DNA of 60,047 bases from UKL13-2 sp043744255 (GTDB lineage Bacteria; Pseudomonadota; Gammaproteobacteria; Burkholderiales; Usitatibacteraceae): NCBI GenBank assembly GCA_043744255.1, contig JAYTVA010000096.1, positions 1 through 60,047 on the forward strand, written 5' to 3'. The notes beneath the pieces were generated by a model. That model did no database searches. It saw nothing but the letters and a program-made list of their open reading frames with translations, and was not told the DNA's origin. Below are positions 25,574 through 34,459 of the stretch, piece after piece. The position numbers and the translations under genes are program-made. The stretch's first letter is position 1. Every line of letters begins with the position of its first letter.

Positions 25574-25963
25574 TTATTCACGCTGAAGTCTTTGCGTGAT
25601 CGATGCAAATGGATCCCTTTGATTGTTTGACACCGAGAGCTGGGAACACTGGCGACGCGCTGCGCGAATCTGCGCGCGCCGTACCAAGTACAAACAAATA
25701 CAACACATCAACGCATTGCCGCTCGCAATCAGAATCATTTCATTGAGCTGACGAAGATTGGATTCAAACAAATGCAGCGCGAGCGTGAGATTGGATGCAG
25801 ACCATAGCAGCCACGTCAGCTGACTTTAACAATCTGCTGTGACGTCCGCGTGCAGCAATTTTTTGATGGTGGGCAGGTAGGCAAGAATGCGCATTGAATT
25901 GGTCGCTATGAACGCCCAAGATAGTACGACTGCATACGACGAAGAGATCGACAACGTTTCCAT
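25574..25963 (-). pseudogene. Small PQ-loop-like membrane protein with an internal stop
   Basis: From ATG 25963 (GGAG ten bases upstream) an otherwise continuous frame of 129 codons reads through a hydrophobic helix (SYAVVLSWAFIAT), AYLPTIKKLLHADVTADC, then TAA at 25826-25828 (codon 46), then SQLTWLLWSASNLTLALHLF and NEMILIASGNALMCCICLYL with a basic tail. The pattern 'YLPTIxKL...LLTWLLWxAxN' is that of small PQ-loop-type membrane proteins. Reading frame and hydrophobic pattern are intact on both sides, so a single nonsense change is the simplest view. The stretch after the stop has no good start of its own. Confidence 0.65.
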
Positions 25964-26242
25964 TTGTGCGTACTCCAGATTGAGATCGGCGAAGTATCCT
26001 TACCTATTAAGACGGTAAAAGTTGCTCAAACCAGACATTCAGACTCATCTAAATTGCTTCGCGCGCAAACGCGACCCGTCATCGCCAACGCTGCGCAGCA
26101 AATTTAGAGTTCGCGCAGCGTATCCGTGATCCCGGCAATCGCTTGGTCGCGACTACCGGGCTTGCGCTCACCGCGCCCCCTTGATCGACCGCTGGACTAC
26201 CTCCGAAAAACCCAAGCGCGCAACATCGACCCGCGCCCAGCG

Positions 26243-26264
26243 ATGTACTCCGTTCGGAGTACAT
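26243..26264. promoter_or_regulatory. Perfect 22-base inverted repeat
   Basis: ATGTACTCCG (26243-26252) and CGGAGTACAT (26255-26264) are exact reverse complements around TT. The symmetry and length suit a dimeric regulator (for example of the TetR type), but no regulator gene is adjacent. It lies in a gene-free region about 560 bases upstream of the giant protein. Confidence 0.55.
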
Positions 26265-26525
26265 GGCCTGCCAGAATCGGTCCACGGGATAACGAGTTAG
26301 CTCGGCCTCAGCCAGTCTAGCAACGGATCTGGCGGGATCATAAATGTAGCGAAAAACATGCAGTGGCTTACTACAAAAATGCTCGGAATGCCTCGCCGAT
26401 CCTTGAGTTTAGGCCAGCACGCCGTTTTGCGGTCGCCATGTTCGGGGAGGCCGAAAACGCCCCACATCAACATGAAGCTGCTCGGTTATTTCTTGGCAAA
26501 CCGCGCGACCACAACCTCTCCATGC

Positions 26526-26545
26526 CATCCCCTAATTGAGGGATG
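26526..26545. promoter_or_regulatory. Near-palindrome upstream of the giant gene
   Basis: CATCCCCTAA (26526-26535) faces TTGAGGGATG (26536-26545) with eight of ten positions complementary. It lies about 280 bases before the start codon at 26822. It may be a regulator site in the promoter region; this is a weak call. Confidence 0.3.
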
Positions 26546-26821
26546 CCTGCACCTTGCGCCTCGCCTGCGTTGGGCGTAGCGTGGCAATTAAATTGGAATT
26601 CGAGCGCGTGCAGTCCGCGAGATTTCGCTCGATAGTTGCTGCGCGTAGGGGTCGTTGCATCGGACACGTCACACTATCCAGTGTGTCGTGCGAAATTTTT
26701 TGTCCGGGTACCGGAGTCGCGTGCGGCAGGCAGCCACCTGCGTCGGTGTGCCAGCGTACTTGCGAAAGTGAGCCGCTTCGCCCGCGCAACAATGCCCCGC
26801 ACGATGGGGAAGGGAATGCAA

Positions 26822-29800
26822 ATGTTTACGCCACGTCCTGTCCTTACGCTCGCCGCTTTTGTTCTTGCCTGCGCCATTTGCACCACACCGTCGGCCACTG
26901 CCGCGCCACCGCTGGTTGGTGCGAATGTCAACATGGTGACGGGCACGAAGTGGCCTGCCGGTGATCCGCTGCTCAATAAACAAAACGAAGGATCGCTCGG
27001 CGTCTCGTCGGTGAATCCGCAGCATCTGCTCGGTGGTGCTAACGACTACCGGCTGGTCAATCCGGCGGTGCCGATTCCCGGTGAAGAGGGCGGGGACGCT
27101 TGGATCGCGCTCTACAAATCCATCGACGGTGGTGCCACTTGGCGCACATCGATGTTGCCCGGCTGTTCAGCCAACATTGCCGAGTGCAACAATCCACCGT
27201 CGCCGGTAAAAGGGTTGCAATTTGCCGCCGATGCCACCGTTCGGGCGGGGCCGTACGGCACCTTCTTTGTATCATTCATCGCCGGTAATCGTGATTCGAG
27301 CGCGGGCGGCGTCACCGCGATTCAGCGTGTCATTGACCGCAACGACAACATCAAACTTAGTGACGATCCTTTCTACTTTGACGCCGTCAACGTGATCGAT
27401 ACCGGCACCACCGGGCAGTTCAAGGACAAACCTTGGAATATCGCCGACGTGCCGGGCAGGTCGTGGAATGGTGCGACCACCTGCGTGATCCCGGGCTACA
27501 ACAACAATCGACCGGTGCCCGCGTTCAACGCGTACATCTCGTACACCAACTTCGTCGGCCAGAGTACAGACAATCCGCATCCGCAAATTTTGGTGGCACG
27601 GTCGCGCGACTGCGGGCAGACGTTTGAGAAGTCGGTCAAGCTCAGTCAAGCAGTCGATGCGAACTCCGGCTCCACGATGACGATCGATCCGGTCACCGGC
27701 ACCGTGTATGTCGTGTGGCGACGCTTTGCCGATACCGTTGCTGGTACCGGGCACGCGCTCTACATGAGCTACTCAACTGACGGCGGCAACCGGTGGAACG
27801 GCCCCACACTCGTCACCAACATCCTTCCGTTTGATCAACCGAGAAGCGGTGTGACTTTTCGCAGCAACGACCTGCCGTCGATCGCGGCCTCAGTAGATGC
27901 GCAGGGCAAAAGCCGCTTGCACGTCGCGTGGGCGCAGCGCAAGGCCGCCATCAACGGCAACGCTAACGCGGATGCGCGCATCGCGCTCCTGACCGCGCCG
28001 ATTAGGGCAAACGGTAGCCTTGGTGCGTGGGGCCCGCTTGGCTATGTCGATAACTGGTCGAGCGATCCGGCCAACCCAGCAAATCCGGGGCGCGGTCATC
28101 AAGTCCAGGCCGCCGTCACCTTTGCTGGCGGCAAACTCGCCGTGGCTTGGCTCGATCAACGCCATGACCATACCGTCGGGCGTCTGGTCTGCACGGTGCC
28201 GCCCTGCGCATCCGTCCTCGACTATGACGAGGTGCGCGTGCCGGTGGGCAACCTTGATGCCGCGAATACCGGCACCTACAACCCGGCTGCGGTGTTCACG
28301 CCGTTCATCTCCGACGGCACGCCGGGTCTGGCGCGACGTCATACGCTCGATATTTTTGCGGCCTTCGCCACGCCGCAAGATGCACCGCAATTTCAATCCA
28401 GCCGCGTATCCCGCTATCTCTATGGCAGTCGCAAGGCGGCGGCGGGCTCGGTCAACTGCCCGAGTTCCACACCGGGTGGTTGTGTACTGATCGAGCAGCA
28501 GCAACAAAGCCCACCCAATCTGCCGATTGCGGCCAATGGCAGCCTTCCGTTCATTGGTGATTACATCGATCTCGCCGCGCAGACGATGGTGCCCACCGGC
28601 AACCCAGCGCTGCCCTACGGCTTCAATTGCGGTGCCACCGCCAATGGCTGCGTGAACACCGGTTCGGCCGCCGCATTCCATCCGGTGTGGACCGATAACC
28701 GCGATGTGGTGCAACCGCGCAACGGCAACTGGACCAACCACACCTCCATCGTGCAGTTTGTGACCAACGCCGATGGTTCGGTCACGACCGTGCCCAACGC
28801 CAGTTGTGCCCCCGGTCAGGAGGGCATGCGCAACTCAAATATCTATACGGCGGTGATCGGTGAAAGCGCGGTCGCATTCGCCAATGCCAATGCCAAGTTA
28901 CTAAACGCCACCACGCCGCGCGGGTTCGTCATCAGTGTGCAGAATCTCGCTGAGCCGTTGGTACTCGATCAGGATTTTCGTTCGTACTATCTCAACATCG
29001 TCGATACCGCACCGGCTGGCGGTCGCGCCAGTTTTGAACAAAACCTCGCTACCCCGACGGCGGTCACCGTGGCCGTGCCACCGCGCTCCAGCGCGACCAA
29101 CACCGTGTGGGTGATATCGAGTTCGCCAAGTGCGCGGGTACGGGTCGATGTCTCGATGCTGGTGGATAAAGTGACTGGCACACCGCTGACCTCGCCAGTC
29201 ACCGCGTACAACGCGGCGCTGCACAATCTCCAGCGCGTCGCACAGGTGGTGCTGAATCCTGATCCGAACGCCGTGTTAATCACCAATGCGGACGGCGGTT
29301 TGCAACCCGATCTCGCCAACAACGATCTGACCGATGTCGCGCTCGCCAACGTCTCCCTCACTAACGCGGCGATGACCAACATCGCGCTCACCAACGTTGC
29401 CTTGGCCAACATCGCGCTCGCGAACGTAGATCTCACCAACGTAGACCTGACCAATGTGGCGCTGGTCAACGCCGACCTGACCAACGTCGCCTTGGCAAAC
29501 TCGGCGCTGACTAATTACACGCTAGGCAACATCGCGCTCAGCAACGCCGATTTGACCAATGCCGATCTCACCAACGCGGCGCTGGCCAATGTTGAGTTGA
29601 CCAACGCTGACCTCACCAACAATTCGCTCACCAATGCCGAACTCACCAACGCCGCACTGGCCAACTACGCGCCGGTTGACGCGACCTTCACCATCACCAA
29701 TGCGGGTAACACCGACACCACGTTGGCGGTGAAAACGCTGATGCGCGACTTGAAAATTCCCGATGGCATGAAAGCGCAATTGCTGCTGCGCAAAGTTTCG

Positions 29801-31906
29801 CTATCACCGTCAGTGTCGTTCTCGGCGACGGCGATCGGTACCTGCAAGATCGGCTTCATTCAACAAAATGCGCAGGTGGCCAACCTATCGACGCCACGCG
29901 TGGTCGACACAGCCGATCCCAACCTCGGTCAGTTCCCGACTAGCGATGCGTTGGCCGCGACGCTGCCGCTGTCGGCGGGCGAAAAGGTACAGGTCACGTT
30001 ACGGGTACTGGGTGCTAAATGCGATCCGAATAATCCCGCCATTGATCCGGATTTTTGCGGGGCAGACGGCACCGCCGAGTTTGCGCAATGGGGTTCCAAA
30101 TTTGTCGTCATCGGTGCCAGTGGCACCATCACACCGATCCCGCTGATCATCAAAACGTTGAAGTTGCCTGCCGTCACGGCGGTGGCGACGGCCACCTTGC
30201 CGCTCCAGTCATTCGGCGGCTTTGGCGCGGTGCAATGGGAGCTTGAGACGGCGACACCATCGTGGGTGACGATCAACCCGAGTACCGGTGCCCTAACCGT
30301 GACCCCGCCCAGCAAAGGCGTGTTCAAGTTCATCGTCAAAGTCAACGACCAAAGTACGCCGCAGCAATTTGATCGTCAACAACTCACGCTCAAGGTGCTG
30401 GGTGCGCCGCAGACCATCACCTTCGCCCCACCGCTGCCGCCAGCAATCGAGTTTGGGCAAACGTTGCTGCTGACGGCCACCAGCACTTCGGGTGAGCCCG
30501 TCACCTTCGTTGGCACTGGGGCGTGCACGGTGGTCTCGGGCAATCAGTTGGTGACGACAGCCGTGTCACCACCGGCCTGCACGGTAGTCGCCTCGCAGGG
30601 TGGTTCGACCATCTACGCCGACGTGAGCATTACCACCAACATCACGGTGACCAAAGGAAATCAGACGATCTCGTTCGCGCCACTTCCAGCACGCACCTTC
30701 GGCGATCCGCCGTTCACCGTAAGTGCCACGACCACGTCCGGGCTCGTGATTATTTTCACCAGCAGCGGCACCTGCACGGTCGTCGGCAACCTCGTCACAC
30801 TGACCGGTGTCGGCACCTGTACCATCACTGCCAGTCAGGCTGGAAACGCGAACTACAACGCAGCCACGGCGGTCGCGCGAACGTTTGCCATCGGGGCCAA
30901 CGACCAATTCACGCCGACCGGTGCCATGGCGCAGCCGCGTGCGCATCACACCGCCACGCTCCTGAACGGCGGGCTGGTGCTAGTCGCGGGTGGCCTAGAT
31001 GCAGGTGGTGCTGCGACTGCGACGGCGGAACTCTACAATCCCGCGACCGGCACGTTTATCGCCGCAGGAAACTTGCCGAGCAAGTCGGCCGGGCACACTG
31101 CGACCTTGCTCAATGACGGTCGCGTGCTCGCGGCCGGTGGTGGCAATTCGAGTGCGGAGTTGTTTGATCCATTGACCCGCAACTGGCAGCCTGCGGGCGG
31201 CATGTCATCCGTGCGCTCGTTCCATACCGCCACCTTGCTCAGTAACGGGCGCGTGCTACTGGCCGGTGGCACCGACAACGCAGGTAAGACGCTCGCCAGC
31301 GCCATCATCTACGATCCTGCTACCAGCAACTTCACCTCCGGATCCAGCATGGCCGCTGCACGCGAGCGCCACACCGCGACCCTGCTGCCTGACGGTAGAG
31401 TGCTGGTGACCGGCGGGCGCGCGGCCACCGGCAATCGCTTTACCGTGCTGCGCTCGGCGGAGTTTTATGATCCGGTGAGCAACACCTTTAGCGCGGCACC
31501 GCCGATGGTTGCGCTGCGTCACGCGCACACCGCCATCGTGGTGGGCGGTAAGGTATTGGTGGTCGGCGGAAAAGATGCGTCGGCGGAAACCGCCACGACG
31601 GAAATGTTTGATCCGGTGATCGGTACCTGGAGCGCAGCAGCCAGCCTAAATGCTGCGCGCAGCGAGTTCACCGTGACCGGACTCACCAGCGGCACCGTCA
31701 TCGCCATCGGCGGGCTCAGTAATGCCACGCGTCTGGCCAGTGCTGAGACCTATAACGGGGTCGCATTCTCGCAGGCGGCGAGCATGCAGGCCGCGCGCTC
31801 CGCGCACACCGCGACCTTGCTGACCAACGGCAAGGTGGTGGTGATCGGGGGATTTGGTGCGGGGGGAATCGCGATTAATACGGCGGAGCTGTATGGGATG
31901 CCGTAG
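26822..31906 (+). CDS. Giant secreted mosaic protein: sialidase-like, pentapeptide, Ig/MBG and Kelch domains
   Basis: This 1,694-residue protein starts at ATG 26822, seven bases after AAGGG; an open stretch back to 26636 is not coding. A Sec signal peptide (cut near SATA, residue 27) directs export. Residues about 35-660 form a sialidase/BNR-like beta-propeller with Asp-boxes SIDGGATW (~100), SRDCGQTF (~261) and STDGGNRW (~319). Residues 831-950 are 24 uninterrupted pentapeptide repeats (consensus A-x-L-T-N). Next come a beta-rich segment, an Ig-like domain (~1103-1193), two MBG-like repeats (~1196-1357) and seven Kelch repeats (~1367-1694, 'HTATLLxxGRVLxxGG'). No LPXTG, PEP-CTERM, autotransporter or type-IX tail is seen, so it may be released or held non-covalently. 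The sialidase catalytic Arg triad could not be confirmed. Function unknown; glycan or surface binding is an inference. Confidence 0.85.
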   Translation: MFTPRPVLTLAAFVLACAICTTPSATAAPPLVGANVNMVTGTKWPAGDPLLNKQNEGSLGVSSVNPQHLLGGANDYRLVNPAVPIPGEEGGDAWIALYKSIDGGATWRTSMLPGCSANIAECNNPPSPVKGLQFAADATVRAGPYGTFFVSFIAGNRDSSAGGVTAIQRVIDRNDNIKLSDDPFYFDAVNVIDTGTTGQFKDKPWNIADVPGRSWNGATTCVIPGYNNNRPVPAFNAYISYTNFVGQSTDNPHPQILVARSRDCGQTFEKSVKLSQAVDANSGSTMTIDPVTGTVYVVWRRFADTVAGTGHALYMSYSTDGGNRWNGPTLVTNILPFDQPRSGVTFRSNDLPSIAASVDAQGKSRLHVAWAQRKAAINGNANADARIALLTAPIRANGSLGAWGPLGYVDNWSSDPANPANPGRGHQVQAAVTFAGGKLAVAWLDQRHDHTVGRLVCTVPPCASVLDYDEVRVPVGNLDAANTGTYNPAAVFTPFISDGTPGLARRHTLDIFAAFATPQDAPQFQSSRVSRYLYGSRKAAAGSVNCPSSTPGGCVLIEQQQQSPPNLPIAANGSLPFIGDYIDLAAQTMVPTGNPALPYGFNCGATANGCVNTGSAAAFHPVWTDNRDVVQPRNGNWTNHTSIVQFVTNADGSVTTVPNASCAPGQEGMRNSNIYTAVIGESAVAFANANAKLLNATTPRGFVISVQNLAEPLVLDQDFRSYYLNIVDTAPAGGRASFEQNLATPTAVTVAVPPRSSATNTVWVISSSPSARVRVDVSMLVDKVTGTPLTSPVTAYNAALHNLQRVAQVVLNPDPNAVLITNADGGLQPDLANNDLTDVALANVSLTNAAMTNIALTNVALANIALANVDLTNVDLTNVALVNADLTNVALANSALTNYTLGNIALSNADLTNADLTNAALANVELTNADLTNNSLTNAELTNAALANYAPVDATFTITNAGNTDTTLAVKTLMRDLKIPDGMKAQLLLRKVSLSPSVSFSATAIGTCKIGFIQQNAQVANLSTPRVVDTADPNLGQFPTSDALAATLPLSAGEKVQVTLRVLGAKCDPNNPAIDPDFCGADGTAEFAQWGSKFVVIGASGTITPIPLIIKTLKLPAVTAVATATLPLQSFGGFGAVQWELETATPSWVTINPSTGALTVTPPSKGVFKFIVKVNDQSTPQQFDRQQLTLKVLGAPQTITFAPPLPPAIEFGQTLLLTATSTSGEPVTFVGTGACTVVSGNQLVTTAVSPPACTVVASQGGSTIYADVSITTNITVTKGNQTISFAPLPARTFGDPPFTVSATTTSGLVIIFTSSGTCTVVGNLVTLTGVGTCTITASQAGNANYNAATAVARTFAIGANDQFTPTGAMAQPRAHHTATLLNGGLVLVAGGLDAGGAATATAELYNPATGTFIAAGNLPSKSAGHTATLLNDGRVLAAGGGNSSAELFDPLTRNWQPAGGMSSVRSFHTATLLSNGRVLLAGGTDNAGKTLASAIIYDPATSNFTSGSSMAAARERHTATLLPDGRVLVTGGRAATGNRFTVLRSAEFYDPVSNTFSAAPPMVALRHAHTAIVVGGKVLVVGGKDASAETATTEMFDPVIGTWSAAASLNAARSEFTVTGLTSGTVIAIGGLSNATRLASAETYNGVAFSQAASMQAARSAHTATLLTNGKVVVIGGFGAGGIAINTAELYGMP
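29312..29671 (+). repeat. Tandem pentapeptide-coding array (24 x 15 bases)
   Basis: Twenty-four consecutive 15-base units encode pentapeptides such as LTNVA, LANIA, LTNAD and LANYA without any insertion. The central Leu is present in 23 units (Met in one) and the third residue is Asn in 23 (Asp in one). DNA identity between units is partial, since synonymous codons vary, so selection on the protein rather than fresh DNA duplication maintains the pattern. Confidence 0.9.
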
Positions 31907-31976
31907 CGGGAACGTCGTAGCCGGAACGGGAACGCCTCAGCCGGGATACCTTAGGGCCTTGACTAATTTTCCGCAG

Positions 31977-34232
31977 TCAGTCCGATAGCCGCATTTTTTC
32001 AAGGAAAGGCTGCCAACGCGAATCGGCATGCAGGCTTTGTAGCAACGGATCCATTTTCATGTAGATCAGTCCAGGGTCGTGTTGCGCGTAGGTCTTTTCC
32101 ATCCACTCAAAGGCGTGATCTATTTCACCGCGATAGGCATAAACGCCCGCCACTTGATACGCCGAATCTTCGCCGTGCTGCTCAATAAGTTGTTGCAATG
32201 CCATGGTTGACTCTGCTGGATTGCCCAGCGCGTGCTGCACGACCGACAGGCCCAGCAAATGGAAGATTTCATTGACCTCACGTTGTACCAGCGGTAGCGC
32301 CTCTTCGGCGTGACCGCGCGCCAGACTGACCAGACCCAACCAGCAGTAGGTGAGGCCGCCCTCTTGGCTGAGCTTCAAGGTTTCCTTTAGTGCTGTCTCC
32401 GCATCATCGAGCGCACCGGCGGCGAGGCAATACAGCCCGAGATTGCGATGTACTGCGACATTCAAGGGGTCAAGCAGCGACGCGCGGCGCAGCAGGGCAA
32501 TGGCCTCGTCGAAGCGCCCTAAGTTGCCCGCCAAGGTAGCGGCACCATTCATTGCGAGTGTGCTGCCGGGCGCTAGTTCCAGCGCGCGGCGGAACGCTTC
32601 GTCCGCGCCCTTCCAGTCCCAGTCGTTGGACTTGCGCACCCAGCCGATGGCGGTGTGTGCCTCGGCCAAATCGGGTTGTAGCGCGAGTGCGCGTTCTGCC
32701 GCATCGCGCGCCTTGGCATAGCCGGTTTCGCGCGGCACCCAGTTCTGCCCGGCGGCATCGGAGTAGGCGCGCGACAGTCCGGCCCAAGCCACTGCGTAAT
32801 TTGGATCGATCTTTAACGCAGCTTCGTAACACTCAATACCGTTCGCCGTGCGTTCCTTCGCCAAGTGGTCGCGGAAAAACTGGCCCTGCAAGTAGAGTCG
32901 ATAGGCTTCGGCATCGTCGCTACGCCCGCGTGCCGCCGCCGCCACGTCGGCCTTGACGCGTGCGGTGGTGCCCGCCGTGGACGCCTTCCCCATCAGCGTC
33001 GTGCGCAACTCTTGCACCACCGATTTTGCGATGTCGTCCTGTACCGCGAAAATATCATCGAGCTCGCGTTCGTAAGTCTCCGACCATAACGGCGAGTCGC
33101 TTGCGACGTGCACGAGCTGCGCCGATACACGTACCAGCTTGCCTGATTTACGCACGCTACCTTCAAGCACCGTGGCCACGTTTAATTTCAGCGCGATCGT
33201 GGGAATATCCACGCTTTGACCCTTGAAGCTGAATGCCGACGTGCGTGACGCGACGCGCAGCCCCGGTATCTTGGCGAGGATGTTCAGCAATTCTTCGCTG
33301 AGGCCATCCGCGAAATATTCGTTCTCTTGATCGCGGCCAATGTTCACGAACGCCAGCACCGCAATCGACGGCGTCGCATCGTCAATCGGCGTGAGCAACG
33401 GACTTGCCGACTCGCGCTCACTCGCAGCCTGCGCTTCCGCTGACGCGGGCTTGAACATGCGTGGCAGTGCGGCGGGGTGCGCGCCGTCCCTCGCGGCGAG
33501 ATGCGGCTCCAACATCGCCAGCGCCATACCCACCGCCGCCGCAACCTCGCCCACGGCATGGATCTCACGTGCATCAAGGCTCTCTTTGTGGCGGCGCTCG
33601 CCGACCGTCAGCATGCCGATCAGGCGGCCGCGAACTAACATCGGCCACAGCATCGGCACGGTCACGCGCGAGCCGCTGGCCTTGGGATTCGCCGGCCGGT
33701 GGTGCAATCGCAGTTGCAGCACGACCGGATCGTCGCCCGCGATTTGCATGGGCGGGGAGTCATCGTGCACCCTGGCGGCGAAATTGTCATCGGCCTGCAC
33801 CACAAAAATAGCCGCACCCGTGGTCAACATCACCTCTTCGAGACGTTCGAGAACACGCTGTTCCAACTTGGGTGTGCTGCTGATCAGCGTGACCTCACTT
33901 GCCAATGAACCCAGCTCGTGCAGGCGCGCATGCGCTTGTCGATTGAGCCAGCGCTCTACCGTTGCCTCAACCCGATGGTGGAACAGTTGAAATACGATCG
34001 CCAACGCAATGGCAGTAGCCAACGCGACCGCCACGCCCTGGCTCTTGCTCGCCGCGAAGTAGTGCTCCACGAACCACTCGGTCACGCGAAACAACAGAAA
34101 TACCGCGGTCATCGCTGGCAAGTACAGCACCGAGCGCAACACCCGCCGATCAATGCGGTTCAGCAAGCTCGGGCGCGGTGTGCGCGGCGATGCGGGAGCG
34201 TCGGGCGGCGAGGGGAGATTCGGAGTGGACAT
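31977..34232 (-). CDS. Membrane-anchored GAF / TolB-like / TPR protein
   Basis: This 751-residue protein has two N-terminal helices (about 35-52 and 66-84). A GAF-like domain follows at about 105-245 (RVTVPMLWPMLVRGRLIGML then TVGERR). After a linker comes the domain SIAVLAFVNIGRDQENEYFA then DGLSEELLNILAKIPGLRVA (~290-430), known from the region before TPRs in many adenylate-cyclase-like and serine/threonine-kinase-linked proteins and related to the TolB N-terminal fold. TPR repeats fill about 440-740. No cyclase, kinase or DNA-binding domain is present, although relatives often carry one at the N-terminus. A signalling scaffold role is inferred. It is convergent with the giant secreted protein gene (70 bases apart). 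Confidence 0.8.
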   Translation of the reverse strand: MSTPNLPSPPDAPASPRTPRPSLLNRIDRRVLRSVLYLPAMTAVFLLFRVTEWFVEHYFAASKSQGVAVALATAIALAIVFQLFHHRVEATVERWLNRQAHARLHELGSLASEVTLISSTPKLEQRVLERLEEVMLTTGAAIFVVQADDNFAARVHDDSPPMQIAGDDPVVLQLRLHHRPANPKASGSRVTVPMLWPMLVRGRLIGMLTVGERRHKESLDAREIHAVGEVAAAVGMALAMLEPHLAARDGAHPAALPRMFKPASAEAQAASERESASPLLTPIDDATPSIAVLAFVNIGRDQENEYFADGLSEELLNILAKIPGLRVASRTSAFSFKGQSVDIPTIALKLNVATVLEGSVRKSGKLVRVSAQLVHVASDSPLWSETYERELDDIFAVQDDIAKSVVQELRTTLMGKASTAGTTARVKADVAAAARGRSDDAEAYRLYLQGQFFRDHLAKERTANGIECYEAALKIDPNYAVAWAGLSRAYSDAAGQNWVPRETGYAKARDAAERALALQPDLAEAHTAIGWVRKSNDWDWKGADEAFRRALELAPGSTLAMNGAATLAGNLGRFDEAIALLRRASLLDPLNVAVHRNLGLYCLAAGALDDAETALKETLKLSQEGGLTYCWLGLVSLARGHAEEALPLVQREVNEIFHLLGLSVVQHALGNPAESTMALQQLIEQHGEDSAYQVAGVYAYRGEIDHAFEWMEKTYAQHDPGLIYMKMDPLLQSLHADSRWQPFLEKMRLSD

Positions 34233-34459
34233 TTTGTTGGTCTGTATATTTGCAAACCGGATACGCGTTCGGTCGTCGTCGCGTCACCCAATACGTCAAG
34301 TGATGTTACACCCAGATGGATGTGCGGTAACCCCGATTGTGTTGCCTCGTTATGGGTTAGCGTTGGTCACAAGGGCTGTGTCCCCTGCGCGCCGATACGC
34401 CGTGACAGGCTGCGCGTGGCGATGCCCAGGACTTGCGCGTTGTGTCTCAGTAGCCCCGA

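Larger units (their letters stand above)
25964..26821. other. 858-base gap upstream of the giant secreted protein
   Basis: No credible gene was found here. The in-frame open stretch from 26636 to 26821 has no start signal and does not look like protein. The gap holds two palindromes (26243-26264 and 26526-26545), the probable promoter of the giant gene and the promoter of the interrupted membrane-protein gene. Short open frames at 26079-26320 on both strands are ordinary shadows of a GC-rich region. Confidence 0.5.

Noticed and set aside
26636..26821. In-frame extension upstream of the giant secreted protein
   Set aside because: It would bury the signal peptide; ATG 26822 has a good ribosome binding site and starts the signal peptide directly.
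27890..28741. 283-codon minus-strand frame inside the giant gene
   Set aside because: Antisense shadow of the sialidase-like region.
29312..29671. The 15-base tandem array as a CRISPR or minisatellite
   Set aside because: Units have no spacers, stay in frame and encode a regular pentapeptide; it is a coding repeat.
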